This document shows positions 15,294 to 22,939 of a stretch of 34,628 nucleotides of DNA, one piece after another (the first letter of the stretch is position 1; every line of letters begins with the position of its first letter). The stretch spans positions 181,897 to 216,524 of the forward strand of contig PLJD01000070.1 in NCBI GenBank assembly GCA_003140175.1, read 5' to 3'. The translations under genes and the position numbers were made by a program. The notes below the pieces were generated by a model. It was not told where the DNA came from and ran no database searches. It was given only the letters and a program-made list of their open reading frames with translations. Source of the DNA: Actinomycetota bacterium (GTDB lineage Bacteria; Actinomycetota; Acidimicrobiia; IMCC26256; PALSA-555).

Positions 15294-17308
15294 CCCGATC
15301 CCGTCGCCGCATCGCGCTGTGCATGATCGTCCGCGACGAGGCCGGGGTTATCGAGCGCTGCCTGCGCTCGGTGACCGGTCTCGTGGACACCTGGGTCATC
15401 TGCGACACGGGCTCGACGGACGAGACGCCCCAGATCGTCCGGGCCGCCCTCGACGGGGTGCCCGGTCAGCTCCACCACACCCGCTGGGTGGACTTCGGGC
15501 ACAACCGCAGCGAGCTCATGCGCCTGGCGGAGGGCGCCGCCGACTACCTGCTGCTCGTCGACGCCGACATGACCATCGAGCAGCGGGCACCCCTGCCCGA
15601 GCTGACCGCAGACGCATACCTGCTCCGAGAGCGGGGCCCGCTCGACTTCGGCGTGCTCCGCCTCGTGCGGGGGAATCGGCACTGGTGGTACGAGGGGTCG
15701 ACGCACGAGTATGTGTGCACCGACGGCCAGATCACCCAGGCCGAGCTCCCCGCGCTGCAGGTCCACCACCACGCCGACGGCTCGTCCCGGGAGGGCAAGC
15801 TCCTGCGCGACCTGGGCCTGCTGAAGCGCGAGCTGGCCGGCGGCAACGCCTCGCCGCGGACGTCCTTCTACCTGGCGCAGACGTACCGCGACCTGGAGCG
15901 GCGAGAGCCCGCCATCCGCTGGTACCGGAAGCGGGTTGACCTCGGTGGCTGGGACGAAGAGGTCTTCTACGCCAACCTCCAAGAGGGAATCCTGCGCCTC
16001 GACGACGGCATCGGCGACGCCATCAGCGTCCTGCTCGAGGCCTGGGCCCGGCGCCCGACCCGGGCCGAGCCCCTCTACTACCTCGCCCGCGCCTACCGCG
16101 AGCGAGGAGACACCGAGGTCGCGCACCTCTTCGCCAACCGCGCCCTCGAGATCCCGTATCCCGCCGACGTGTTGTTCGTCCACCGCTGGGTCTACGACTG
16201 GGGCGTGCGCTTCGAACGGGCGATCGCCGCCGGTCGCATGGGGCACCTGCAGGAAGCCCGCGACGACCTTCGGCTCATCGCCGGCCGCCAGGATCTCCCC
16301 GAAGGGCTGCAGGCGTTCGTGGAGACCGAGCTCGAGGAGCTCGAGGAGCGCCTCGATCCCCGAACCGGCAGGCCGCCGCGCTCCGGTTGGCCGCGGCGCC
16401 TCGGCGCGGTCGCTCCCAGCCTCCGCATCGGGGAGCTCAAGCTGGACGTCCGGCCGAGCTGGCCCACGTTCAACCCGAGCATTGCCCCCAATGGCGACGG
16501 ATTCCACCTGATCGCACGGACGGCGAACTACCGCATCAACGACGGCGTTGTCCACGACGACGGCATCCTCCGCAACATCAACTACCTCGTGCACATCGAC
16601 GAGCACCTCGGCGTGAGCGGGATCGAGCCGATCGAGGACCACGCCGACGCCATCCGGTACCCATCGCAGGTCCAGGGGTACGAGGACTGCCGCCTCATCC
16701 AGGTCGACGGCCAGTGGCTCGCAAGCGCCACCGCCTGCGAGCTGAACCCCATCGAGCGGCGCGAGATCGTCTTGCTCACCATTGACGGGGCGGCGATCAC
16801 CGACTTGCGGCCCCTCGACGGGCCTCACCCGGGCCGGCACGAGAAGAACTGGATGCCCTTCGTGCTCGACAATGCCCTGCATTTCGTCTACCGCTGCAGC
16901 CCGACCGTCGTGCTGCGCTGTGATCACACGACGGGCCGGACCACCCTCGTCCGAGACGACGACACGCCGATTGTCACCAGCGATCTGCGGGGCGGATCCC
17001 AGGGGGTCCCGCTCGACAACGGCTCGTTCCTCTTCGCTGTCCACGAGGTCGACCGTCGGACCGATCGGCCCTGCTACGTCCACCGCTTCATCCGCCTCGG
17101 CGAAGGCCTCGAGTTCGACGCGATCTCGGAGCCGTTTACGTTCACCTCGGACCGCGTTGAGTTCTGCGGCGGCATGGCCAGGCGGGGCGATGAGCTGATC
17201 CTCAGTTTCGGCGTCAGCGACGCCGCCGCCGGCCTCGCCGTGCTCGATCTCGGCGAGGCCGTCGGGCTCCTCCGTCCCCTCACAGCACGGGCCGAGGCGG
17301 TTGGCTAG
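15290..17308 (+). CDS. GT2 glycosyltransferase - TPR - GH130-like propeller fusion
   Basis: 672 residues. Residues 1-~180 form a GT2 domain of the TPR-linked, SunS-like type: A-L-C-M-I-V-R-D-E-A, then C-D-T-G-S-T-D-E-T, with DxD as D-A-D at 91-93. The middle (~185-345) has helical TPR-like repeats such as F-Y-L-A-Q-T-Y-R-D-L-E and L-Y-Y-L-A-R-A-Y-R-E-R-G. The C-terminal ~300 residues resemble five-bladed GH130-type propellers: Q-G-Y-E-D-C-R-L-I (family motif GxEDxR) and H-E-K-N-W-M-P-F. One chain may thus both add a sugar and bind or phosphorolyse a mannoside-like product. The start overlaps the upstream stop (ATGA at 15290-15293). An in-frame ATG at 15269 is less likely. Confidence 0.87.
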   Translation: MTRSRRRIALCMIVRDEAGVIERCLRSVTGLVDTWVICDTGSTDETPQIVRAALDGVPGQLHHTRWVDFGHNRSELMRLAEGAADYLLLVDADMTIEQRAPLPELTADAYLLRERGPLDFGVLRLVRGNRHWWYEGSTHEYVCTDGQITQAELPALQVHHHADGSSREGKLLRDLGLLKRELAGGNASPRTSFYLAQTYRDLERREPAIRWYRKRVDLGGWDEEVFYANLQEGILRLDDGIGDAISVLLEAWARRPTRAEPLYYLARAYRERGDTEVAHLFANRALEIPYPADVLFVHRWVYDWGVRFERAIAAGRMGHLQEARDDLRLIAGRQDLPEGLQAFVETELEELEERLDPRTGRPPRSGWPRRLGAVAPSLRIGELKLDVRPSWPTFNPSIAPNGDGFHLIARTANYRINDGVVHDDGILRNINYLVHIDEHLGVSGIEPIEDHADAIRYPSQVQGYEDCRLIQVDGQWLASATACELNPIERREIVLLTIDGAAITDLRPLDGPHPGRHEKNWMPFVLDNALHFVYRCSPTVVLRCDHTTGRTTLVRDDDTPIVTSDLRGGSQGVPLDNGSFLFAVHEVDRRTDRPCYVHRFIRLGEGLEFDAISEPFTFTSDRVEFCGGMARRGDELILSFGVSDAAAGLAVLDLGEAVGLLRPLTARAEAVG

Positions 17309-17317
17309 ATTTCCGGC

Positions 17318-17581
17318 ATGAGCCCGTCCGGACGCCAACCACGGGACACGGGACCCCAGGCCACCGACCGCGGTGGGCTCACCCGGCGACAGTTCTTCGG
17401 CACGGCTGTCGCCGTCGGTGCCGCCATCGTGTGGACCACCGAGTTCCCCTTCAGCGACGCCGTCATCGGCCAGACCATCGGGCCGAGCGCCGGACCGACC
17501 GGGCCCACCGGGCCCACGGCCCTCGGCCCAGTCGCGGGTCCGGCGGCCGCGGTGCCCTCAGGGCCCAGCTTCACGGGCTGA
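17318..17581 (+). CDS. Small Tat-exported collagen-like (GPT-triplet) protein
   Basis: 87 residues. A twin-arginine signal (L-T-R-R-Q-F-F-G-T) begins at about residue 21 and is followed by a hydrophobic stretch. The ~40-residue mature part is low-complexity, rich in Gly, Pro, Thr, Ala and Ser, with tandem triplets G-P-T-G-P-T-G-P-T and further G-P-x units. GPT triplets are glycosylated at Thr in Bacillus exosporium BclA-type proteins (established). Glycosylation here is inferred because the gene lies 9 bases after the GT2-TPR-GH130 gene in the same direction. The mature part is too short to form a long triple helix alone. The gene could alternatively encode a small substrate or leader peptide. 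No strong ribosome-binding site is seen, which suggests coupling to the upstream gene. Confidence 0.75.
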   Translation: MSPSGRQPRDTGPQATDRGGLTRRQFFGTAVAVGAAIVWTTEFPFSDAVIGQTIGPSAGPTGPTGPTALGPVAGPAAAVPSGPSFTG

Positions 17582-17652
17582 GGGCGCCCTTGGACGCCTC
17601 AAGCGAGGCGATCGTCTGGAGGGTCTTGCCCTGGGCGGTTCGTGTCCCGAGT

Positions 17653-18573
17653 TCAGGCTTCAACTCCTTGTGAGAGGAGCCGTTTCGCCTCGGTGACGAG
17701 TTCGGCCACGATCGTGGAAGCTGGTTCACGAGACCGCACTGCACCGACCGACTCGCCGGCGTATAGCGCCCTGGCCTCAACAGGGCCCACGAAATCCGAC
17801 GACGGCCAGTCCGGCGTCCAGACCTGCGCTTTGCCGAGTGCCTCGCCTGCCGCGAGGGCTGACTTGAGAACGCGGTGGGGTGCGTCGGGCCAACCCTCAC
17901 CGAACGCAGTAGTGATGGTCGTGTCCTCGGCGCCGGAGCGAATCAGGGCCTCAACGTAGGCAGGATGCGCGTTCGACTCGATCGCTGCCATGAAACGGGT
18001 TCCAACGCGAACGGCATCGGCTCCCGCTATGAGGGCAGCCGCCATGGCTCGCCCAGTACCGATGCCTCCCGCGGCGACAATCGGAAGGTCAAGGGACCCG
18101 CGGACCTCGTCGAGCAGCGGCAATACCCCGATCGTGCCCCGGACGTGACCGCCCGCTTCGGTCCCCTGCGCCACAATGACGTCGCAGCCAGCGTCCCGAG
18201 CCTCAAGGGCCTCCTTGACCGAGCCGACCTGCCACCCGCTAAGGGCACCCCCGTTATGCACGATGTCGATTTCTCTGGCGCTCGGGACCCCCCAAAAGAA
18301 CTCCACCAGGGCGCTACGCGCTGCGGCTAATTCGAGCGCGGCCTGATCGATGAATGGCATCAGGAAGTTGACCCCCACCGGCACGTCCTCAGGGACGACG
18401 TCAAGTTGGGCGGACAGCGCATCGTGACCGACGGTGCCCGTCAACATGCCGAGACCGCCAGCCTGTGAGACGGCAATGGCGAGATCGGCCGTTGTTATCC
18501 CGCCCATGCCGGCCTGTTGCAGTGGATACAGGCAACCGACGAGCTCAGTGAATCGCGTCGGAAGGGGCGTCAT
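17653..18573 (-). CDS. Nitronate monooxygenase-like FMN oxidoreductase
   Basis: 306 residues with the TIM-barrel layout of nitronate monooxygenase/2-nitropropane dioxygenase. The N-terminal barrel strand is Y-P-L-Q-Q-A-G-M-G-G, followed by D-V-I-V-A-Q-G-T-E-A-G-G-H, and the phosphate-binding strands are P-I-V-A-A-G-G-I-G-T-G and A-V-R-V-G-T-R-F. The His of the Q-G-T-E-A-G-G-H motif is the usual catalytic base. Such enzymes oxidise alkyl nitronates, while many relatives have other flavin-dependent roles. The frame is open to 18804, but the upstream part crosses palindrome copy 9 and lacks homology. ATG 18573 has GAGGA seven bases upstream and is the better start. Confidence 0.9.
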   Translation of the reverse strand: MTPLPTRFTELVGCLYPLQQAGMGGITTADLAIAVSQAGGLGMLTGTVGHDALSAQLDVVPEDVPVGVNFLMPFIDQAALELAAARSALVEFFWGVPSAREIDIVHNGGALSGWQVGSVKEALEARDAGCDVIVAQGTEAGGHVRGTIGVLPLLDEVRGSLDLPIVAAGGIGTGRAMAAALIAGADAVRVGTRFMAAIESNAHPAYVEALIRSGAEDTTITTAFGEGWPDAPHRVLKSALAAGEALGKAQVWTPDWPSSDFVGPVEARALYAGESVGAVRSREPASTIVAELVTEAKRLLSQGVEA

Positions 18574-18670
18574 CCACATATCCTCGCAGCCGACGACGCA
18601 GATTGCTGCGTCCCTAGCTGAGCCAGCGGGCGAACGGTGAACGTCGCCGGAGATGAACCACGAGGCGAGC

Positions 18671-18697
18671 CACTCACGATCAACAGGACCGCGAGTC
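18671..18697. repeat. 27-bp palindromic repeat, copy 9
   Basis: CACTCACG, ATCAACAGGAC, CGCGAGTC. The left arm has two mismatches and the right arm is intact. It lies between the divergent oxidoreductase and cupin genes. Confidence 0.8.
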
Positions 18698-18784
18698 AGG
18701 GCAAGTGTGGGCCCGACGCTTGTGATTCGGCACCGCGCGAAGTAGAAATGCCGCTCTTTCCGCACCACGAGGGGGACAACCACG

Positions 18785-19147
18785 GTGGCCGAACTTGAGC
18801 GCAAGCGCTTCGATAAGCCCGACGAGACACGGCCGTTTCAGGACAAGGGCCGAGTAGAGATCATCAACATCGGCGACGGTGTCGTCGGTCGCGCCACATT
18901 CGAACCGGGCTGGAAATGGTCCGACCATGTCAAGCCGATCGCGGGCACTGCGAGCTGCCAGGCCCCCCACGTCGGCTACGTGGTTTCCGGGCGCCAAAAC
19001 GTCCGAATGGACGATGGCACTGAACTAGAGATCGGCCCCGGCGACATCGTTTCGATCCCGCCTGGTCACGACGGCTGGACGATCGGCGACGAGCCCTGCG
19101 TCGTGCTCGACTTCGCGGGCATGTCGAACTACGCGAAGCCCAGCTGA
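18785..19147 (+). CDS. Cupin-domain protein
   Basis: A 120-residue single-domain cupin. The conserved metal-site positions appear as W-S-D-H-V, then P-H-V-G-Y-V-V-S-G, and in the second motif P-G-D-I-V-S-I-P-P-G-H-D-G-W. It probably binds a divalent metal and a small ligand. Many such proteins are regulators or simple dioxygenase/isomerase enzymes, and none can be chosen here. The GTG start is preceded by GAGGGGG at about ten bases. It is transcribed divergently from the oxidoreductase gene. Confidence 0.87.
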   Translation: MAELERKRFDKPDETRPFQDKGRVEIINIGDGVVGRATFEPGWKWSDHVKPIAGTASCQAPHVGYVVSGRQNVRMDDGTELEIGPGDIVSIPPGHDGWTIGDEPCVVLDFAGMSNYAKPS

Positions 19148-19228
19148 GGTCCGTCTGGCGAACGGGCCGCGGCCCGGACGATCGGACGGGGTGCAGAACC
19201 GAGCGTCGCAGGCAACATCACTTGCAGC

Positions 19229-19255
19229 GACTCGCGATCGCTTGGATCACTAGTC
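19229..19255. repeat. 27-bp palindromic repeat, copy 10 (degenerate)
   Basis: GACTCGCG, ATCGCTTGGAT, CACTAGTC. The left arm is intact and the right arm carries two or three changes. It lies between the cupin and Ddn-like genes. Confidence 0.75.
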
Positions 19256-19348
19256 GCGCCGAAGATCGGCGCGTCACGGCGACTCGAGTCGAGACGCTCC
19301 GGGAGACCTAGCCTGGCGGCGCATTCAGCGCGCCCATATTGTCTATGC

Positions 19349-19789
19349 ATGCCTACCGACCTGCAGCTGAAGGCCATGAACAGCATCCATCGGGGCCTGC
19401 TCAAGATCAGCGGCGGGCGGCTCGGTTGGCGGGGCCTGGGCATGCCGGTGCTCGAGCTGACGACGACGGGACGCAAGAGCGGCCAGCCCCACAAGGTGAT
19501 GCTGACGTCGCCAGTGCAGGAGGGCGACGCCATCGTGATCGTCGCGTCCCGCGGCGGCGACGATCATCACCCCGCGTGGTTCCTCAACCTGCGCGATCGA
19601 CCCGACGTCCAGGTGGTGTTCGCTGGGAAGGCAAGGGCGCCGATGCGGGCACGGCTGGCGAGCCCGGAAGAGCGTGCAGCGCTATGGCCCCGAGTAACCG
19701 GCGCATACCAGGGATACGCGAGCTATCAGACCAAGACCGACCGTGAGATCCCACTCGTGATGCTCGAGCCCGCCGACGGCACCGGCTAG
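19349..19789 (+). CDS. Deazaflavin (F420)-dependent nitroreductase-type protein, Ddn-like
   Basis: A 146-residue split-beta-barrel protein. The Ddn/FDOR-A signature is visible: M-P-V-L-E-L-T-T-T-G-R-K-S-G, then P-A-W-F-L-N-L-R-D-R-P-D-V. Mycobacterial relatives use reduced F420 to reduce quinones or nitroimidazoles. The family supports an actinobacterial origin. The gene stands alone, so the physiological substrate is unknown. Confidence 0.92.
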   Translation: MPTDLQLKAMNSIHRGLLKISGGRLGWRGLGMPVLELTTTGRKSGQPHKVMLTSPVQEGDAIVIVASRGGDDHHPAWFLNLRDRPDVQVVFAGKARAPMRARLASPEERAALWPRVTGAYQGYASYQTKTDREIPLVMLEPADGTG

Positions 19790-19815
19790 TCAACTGTCAA
19801 CGAGGCAACCGACCT

Positions 19816-19841
19816 GACCCGCGGTCCTAAACGCGCGAGCC
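19816..19841. repeat. Palindromic repeat, copy 11 (26 bp, degenerate)
   Basis: GACCCGCG, 10 bases, CGCGAGCC. This is the only copy whose central spacer is not 11 bases. It starts 26 bases after the Ddn-like stop. Confidence 0.7.
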
Positions 19842-19869
19842 AGCGCTCTACCGCTCCGGTGGTAGCAGC

Positions 19870-19896
19870 GACTCGCGGTTGCTCACACCGCGAGTC
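19870..19896. repeat. 27-bp palindromic repeat, copy 12
   Basis: GACTCGCG, GTTGCTCACAC, CGCGAGTC, with both arms perfect. It lies upstream of the exported hypothetical protein gene, 54 bases after the start of copy 11. Confidence 0.92.
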
Positions 19897-20117
19897 GGTC
19901 CTGCAACTCGAGGTCGCTCATAGCGCCAGCTGCTGGTGACGGGCACGTAGAGCTTCCGGCCACGCTGACTCGCGATATCCCCGCGGGGGGCGGCGGGGAC
20001 GGGATTTGCGCTGATGCGCAGTCGAGGAAACGGTGAGTTCAAGCCAAGCGAACGAACCTTGAGCTGCATCTACTCTCGGGGGGCCGGCCGTAGGAGCGCT
20101 GGGTAAGGGAGATGGAC

Positions 20118-20891
20118 ATGAGTGTGCTGAAACGGTGTCTCGCAGGCGTAGTCGCCACCGGGCTGATCGGGGTTCCTTCCGTGGCCTATGCCGCGATCGG
20201 TGGGGCAAAGCACCCCGCGCAACCGCCAGCGTCGACCCTGGTCGCTGTCCCTGTCATCCCTTGCCAGGTAGAGAGTGGTTCAGGCCAGAACCCAGTGGCC
20301 GGAGTTCCGCAGCTGCTTGCAGCACTGCTGCCCCGTAGCGTTTCGAGCAGGCTCAACTATTACTCGAATGGCGAAATCACTGTGCTGGCACCTAAGGGCT
20401 GGGCTTGTAGCAGCCTGTTTGCGGCAGACGGCGGGCGGAACCTCGTCGCATATCCCGCTGGTCAGGCCGATCCGAGCAACGGCTCGGCTCCCGCCGGGGC
20501 ACAAGGTGTGGTTGGGATACTCGACTACACGGAACACGGGCCCGGTGTTGATGAAGTCTGCGGGCTCTTCCCGAACGCGCCAGCGGTTCAGCGCTTCGGA
20601 GCTCAACCAGGGAGTTGCCAGCAGTTCTCGAGCGAAACCGTCAGTCGGCCTACACCCGACGTCGCGATCTTTCGAGACCCGCTGAATTCGAAGGGTTCTG
20701 GTGACTTTGTCGGTGATGCGAACCCGGTATCAGGTGTCGTCATATTTCCGCAGAATGACCCAGGGAGCGCCGGCAACATCGCGAAGGAAACGTGCGGGCT
20801 ATCTCTCCGAGACAGCACGTTGTGCCCCTGGATCATCAGCGATTTCGTGGTTCGCCTCTTTCCAGCAGAGGTTGCGCAATCTGGACAGTGA
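20118..20891 (+). CDS. Exported hypothetical protein
   Basis: 257 residues. A Sec-type signal peptide is clear: K-R-C at the N-terminus, a hydrophobic stretch to about residue 22, and a likely cleavage after A-Y-A. The mature part contains about eight cysteines, consistent with disulfide bonds outside the membrane, and no recognised domain. ATG 20118 is preferred over ATG 20112 because AAGGGAG lies six bases before it and directly abuts the other. It ends shortly before repeat copy 14, opposite a converging gene. Confidence 0.78.
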   Translation: MSVLKRCLAGVVATGLIGVPSVAYAAIGGAKHPAQPPASTLVAVPVIPCQVESGSGQNPVAGVPQLLAALLPRSVSSRLNYYSNGEITVLAPKGWACSSLFAADGGRNLVAYPAGQADPSNGSAPAGAQGVVGILDYTEHGPGVDEVCGLFPNAPAVQRFGAQPGSCQQFSSETVSRPTPDVAIFRDPLNSKGSGDFVGDANPVSGVVIFPQNDPGSAGNIAKETCGLSLRDSTLCPWIISDFVVRLFPAEVAQSGQ

Positions 20892-20960
20892 GATGGGGCC
20901 CGGTCAATTGACGGAGAGGTGTGGCACCGGTGTAGGACGGCTTCCGTACGGAATCGGGAC

Positions 20961-20987
20961 GGCTCGCGGTCTATGGAACCGCGAGTC
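20961..20987. repeat. 27-bp palindromic repeat, copy 14
   Basis: GGCTCGCG, GTCTATGGAAC, CGCGAGTC. It occupies the 104-base gap between two converging genes, 8 bases from the stop of the F420-type monooxygenase. A transcription-ending role is plausible there. Confidence 0.92.
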
Positions 20988-20995
20988 GAACAGGG

Positions 20996-21880
20996 CTACA
21001 ACGCCGCGGATTCGATGGCAGCGAGGCGCTCCATCGCCGGTCCAAACGTCGATTCCAGCCATCCACCTGGGTCGTCCCCGACGGCACCCGTGACGAGGGT
21101 CGACACGCCGACCTTCGCGAGGGCCTCAGCTCCCCGGACGACGTCGTCAACGCTCGCGCCTGGGGGCAGGTCGCGGTACATGGCGGTGACCTCGATTTCG
21201 TTTGGATCCCGTCCAACGGCGTCGCAGTGCCGCCGCAGGACCTCCAGCTTGTGTGCCACCTCCTCGGGGCCACCAAAGATGTTGCACGCATCGGCGTATT
21301 GAGCGACGAGCCGGAGCGTCTTGCGCTCCCCGCTCCCGCCGATCAGGATCCGCGGACGCGGTGCACTCACCGGCATGGGGCTACACAGGGTCTCGGCGAG
21401 CTGGTAGTGCCGACCCTCATAGGGCCCGTTGTTCTCGCTCCACATCTGGAGGCAGATCTGGATCGCCTCCTCGAGTCGGTCGAACCGCTCTGCGACCGGT
21501 GGGAAGGGCACACCGAGGCCGTCGTGCTCGCGCTCATACCAGGCTGCGCCGATGCCCAGCTCGGCCCGGCCTTCGGAAACGACATCGAGCGTCGTGACCG
21601 TCTTGGCCAGGAGACCGGGATGGCGATAGGTCACGCCCGTTACGAGGAGCCGCAGCCTCAGTCGATCCGTGCAGCCTGCGATGAAGCCGAGTGCGGTGTA
21701 GCCCTCGAGCATTGGGTCTTCGGCCGGCGCCATCCAGTCCATCTGGAAGAAGTGATCCATGAACGACAGCGTGCGCACGCCAATTCGCTCGGCGCGCTGG
21801 GCAAGGTCGCTGATACCGGGGCCGATGCCAGAGGGAGCCCGAGACCAGTCGAATCGCGAGACGTGCAGATCGACTTGCAT
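20996..21880 (-). CDS. LLM-class F420-dependent oxidoreductase
   Basis: A 294-residue luciferase-like monooxygenase (TIM barrel). Typical segments are visible: T-L-S-F-M-D-H-F-F, R-L-R-L-R-L-L-V-T-G-V-T-Y-R-H-P, T-L-D-V-V-S-E-G-R-A-E-L-G-I-G-A-A-W-Y, and R-P-R-I-L-I-G-G-S-G. This is the pattern of the actinobacterial 'Rv-type' F420-dependent subgroup. It transfers hydride between F420 and an unknown substrate. ATG at 21880 fits the family N-terminus (M-Q-V-D-L-H). Confidence 0.93.
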   Translation of the reverse strand: MQVDLHVSRFDWSRAPSGIGPGISDLAQRAERIGVRTLSFMDHFFQMDWMAPAEDPMLEGYTALGFIAGCTDRLRLRLLVTGVTYRHPGLLAKTVTTLDVVSEGRAELGIGAAWYEREHDGLGVPFPPVAERFDRLEEAIQICLQMWSENNGPYEGRHYQLAETLCSPMPVSAPRPRILIGGSGERKTLRLVAQYADACNIFGGPEEVAHKLEVLRRHCDAVGRDPNEIEVTAMYRDLPPGASVDDVVRGAEALAKVGVSTLVTGAVGDDPGGWLESTFGPAMERLAAIESAAL

Positions 21881-21971
21881 GGGCGCCGTTCTACACCCTC
21901 GGACCCGGCGGCATCGCGGCTGGCCTAGCCAACTCCTACGCGTCGGGCGCGCACTCGGGCTGCGAACGGGT

Positions 21972-21998
21972 GGCTCGCGATCGTGGGAACCGCCAGTC
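21972..21998. repeat. 27-bp palindromic repeat, copy 15
   Basis: GGCTCGCG, ATCGTGGGAAC, CGCCAGTC. The centre matches copies 6 and 7. It lies between two minus-strand genes. Confidence 0.9.
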
Positions 21999-22084
21999 AG
22001 CTACCACGGTAAGGCCACTTTCGGGCTCACGGCTCTATCGCGACTCGCCGAGGGCCCCAGTCTGTCGGTCAACCGAAATGGCGA

Positions 22085-22474
22085 TCAGCGAGGGAATTCG
22101 TCGTCGCGCACAGCAACATGATGGTCAACTTGGCGCTTCTCAAGTTCGCGTAGTTCGTCGTCGCTGCCTTCCTCGACGTGCACGAGGTGATCGTCGGCTT
22201 GTGGGAGCGCGCGTATGAGTTCATCGAGCTTGAGCTGAGTCGCCAGCTGTTCTCGACTCTGCGTGTGCTGGATGACGAAGACCATCACAAGAGTGATTGC
22301 AGCAGCGCCAGCCGAGAACGTCGCTAGCCACGAATCGGGAAGGCCGAACACCACAGCAGCGAGCGCGCATGCAGCAAGCACAACGGCGACAAGACCAGCA
22401 GTCGTCGCGCGCGAGGTAATCGCGTCGATCCAACGTACAACACTGCTGATCCCCCGCCGGTTCTGGCGCTCCAT
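22085..22474 (-). CDS. Low-affinity iron permease family protein
   Basis: 130 residues with two membrane segments (T-A-G-L-V-A-V-V-L-A-A-C-A-L-A and A-A-I-T-L-V-M-V-F-V-I-Q). The diagnostic stretch I-Q-H-T-Q-S-R-E, then L-K-L-D-E-L-I-R-A, is followed by an acidic tail with E-G-S-D-D-E-L-R-E-L-E. This matches the small bacterial family annotated as low-affinity iron permease. Transport by such short proteins is not proven. ATG 22474 has GAAAGG just upstream. The frame extends to a TTG at 22522, but that lead is unlikely to be used. Confidence 0.85.
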   Translation of the reverse strand: MERQNRRGISSVVRWIDAITSRATTAGLVAVVLAACALAAVVFGLPDSWLATFSAGAAAITLVMVFVIQHTQSREQLATQLKLDELIRALPQADDHLVHVEEGSDDELRELEKRQVDHHVAVRDDEFPR

Positions 22475-22526
22475 AGGCCTTTCAGTTCTCCAATGGCTTC
22501 CAATGTGATGAGAATGAGTCAACCTG

Positions 22527-22836
22527 TCACCAACATCTACCTATCGGCTGGCTCGTCGCGCCCGACGCTACCGGTAAGCGCTCGGTGAGGTACGGCAGCA
22601 TCTCGAAGGAGATGCTGCCGGCACTGAGCCCAACTGCAGCACCGAGCTCCACAAACCGGAACACCGGCCGCCGCCAACGCTCGCCCCGTCTCCTGACGAC
22701 TCACCAAATGCTCGGCCTCTGGGTTGTGTCGAAGCCCACCCAAGTGGACGATGCGGCCCACGCCCGCGGCAGCGGCTGCTCCGCCGAATGCTTCCGCGAA
22801 ATTTCGGTCGCGCGCTCGAAGGTCTTCGGCGGTCTC
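22527..22836 (-). pseudogene. Decayed NAD(P)-dependent epimerase/NmrA-type fragment
   Basis: The minus strand reads A-E-D-L-R-A-R-D-R-N-F-A, then G-V-G-R-I-V-H-L-G-G-L, S-R-Q-E-T-G-R-A-L and G-V-P-V. After a frame change at about 22660 it continues with G-S-I-S-F-E-M-L-P-Y-L-T-E-R-L-P-V to a stop at 22527. This order is the middle part of SDR-type NAD(P)-binding epimerases. The N-terminal GxxGxxG Rossmann segment and the C-terminal third are missing. It is therefore a remnant with at least one frameshift and truncation at both ends. Confidence 0.55.
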
Positions 22837-22939
22837 TTTGGAGCGCGCGTATCAGCGACTCGCCCGAATTCGAGGACGCTCGTACGCTCGGTTGCGGAAC
22901 TCCTGTCGCAGACCGTGAGAGCGACCGAATCTCAGCGGA

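Larger units (their letters stand above)
19790..20117. other. Intergenic region with several palindrome copies
   Basis: A gap of more than 300 bases upstream of the exported protein gene. It contains two full copies (11 and 12) and a left half-copy at 19967-19990 (GACTCGCGAT followed by unrelated bases). The rest shows no gene. Confidence 0.6.

Noticed and set aside
14498..17338. A 946-codon open frame on the minus strand across the GT2-TPR-GH130 gene
   Set aside because: It is the complement of well-recognised plus-strand domains. Long antisense frames are expected in GC-rich DNA, and it has no domain of its own.
18574..18804. A longer N-terminus for the nitronate monooxygenase-like protein
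   Set aside because: The extension crosses palindrome copy 9 and overlaps the divergent cupin start. A well-placed GAGGA supports ATG 18573.
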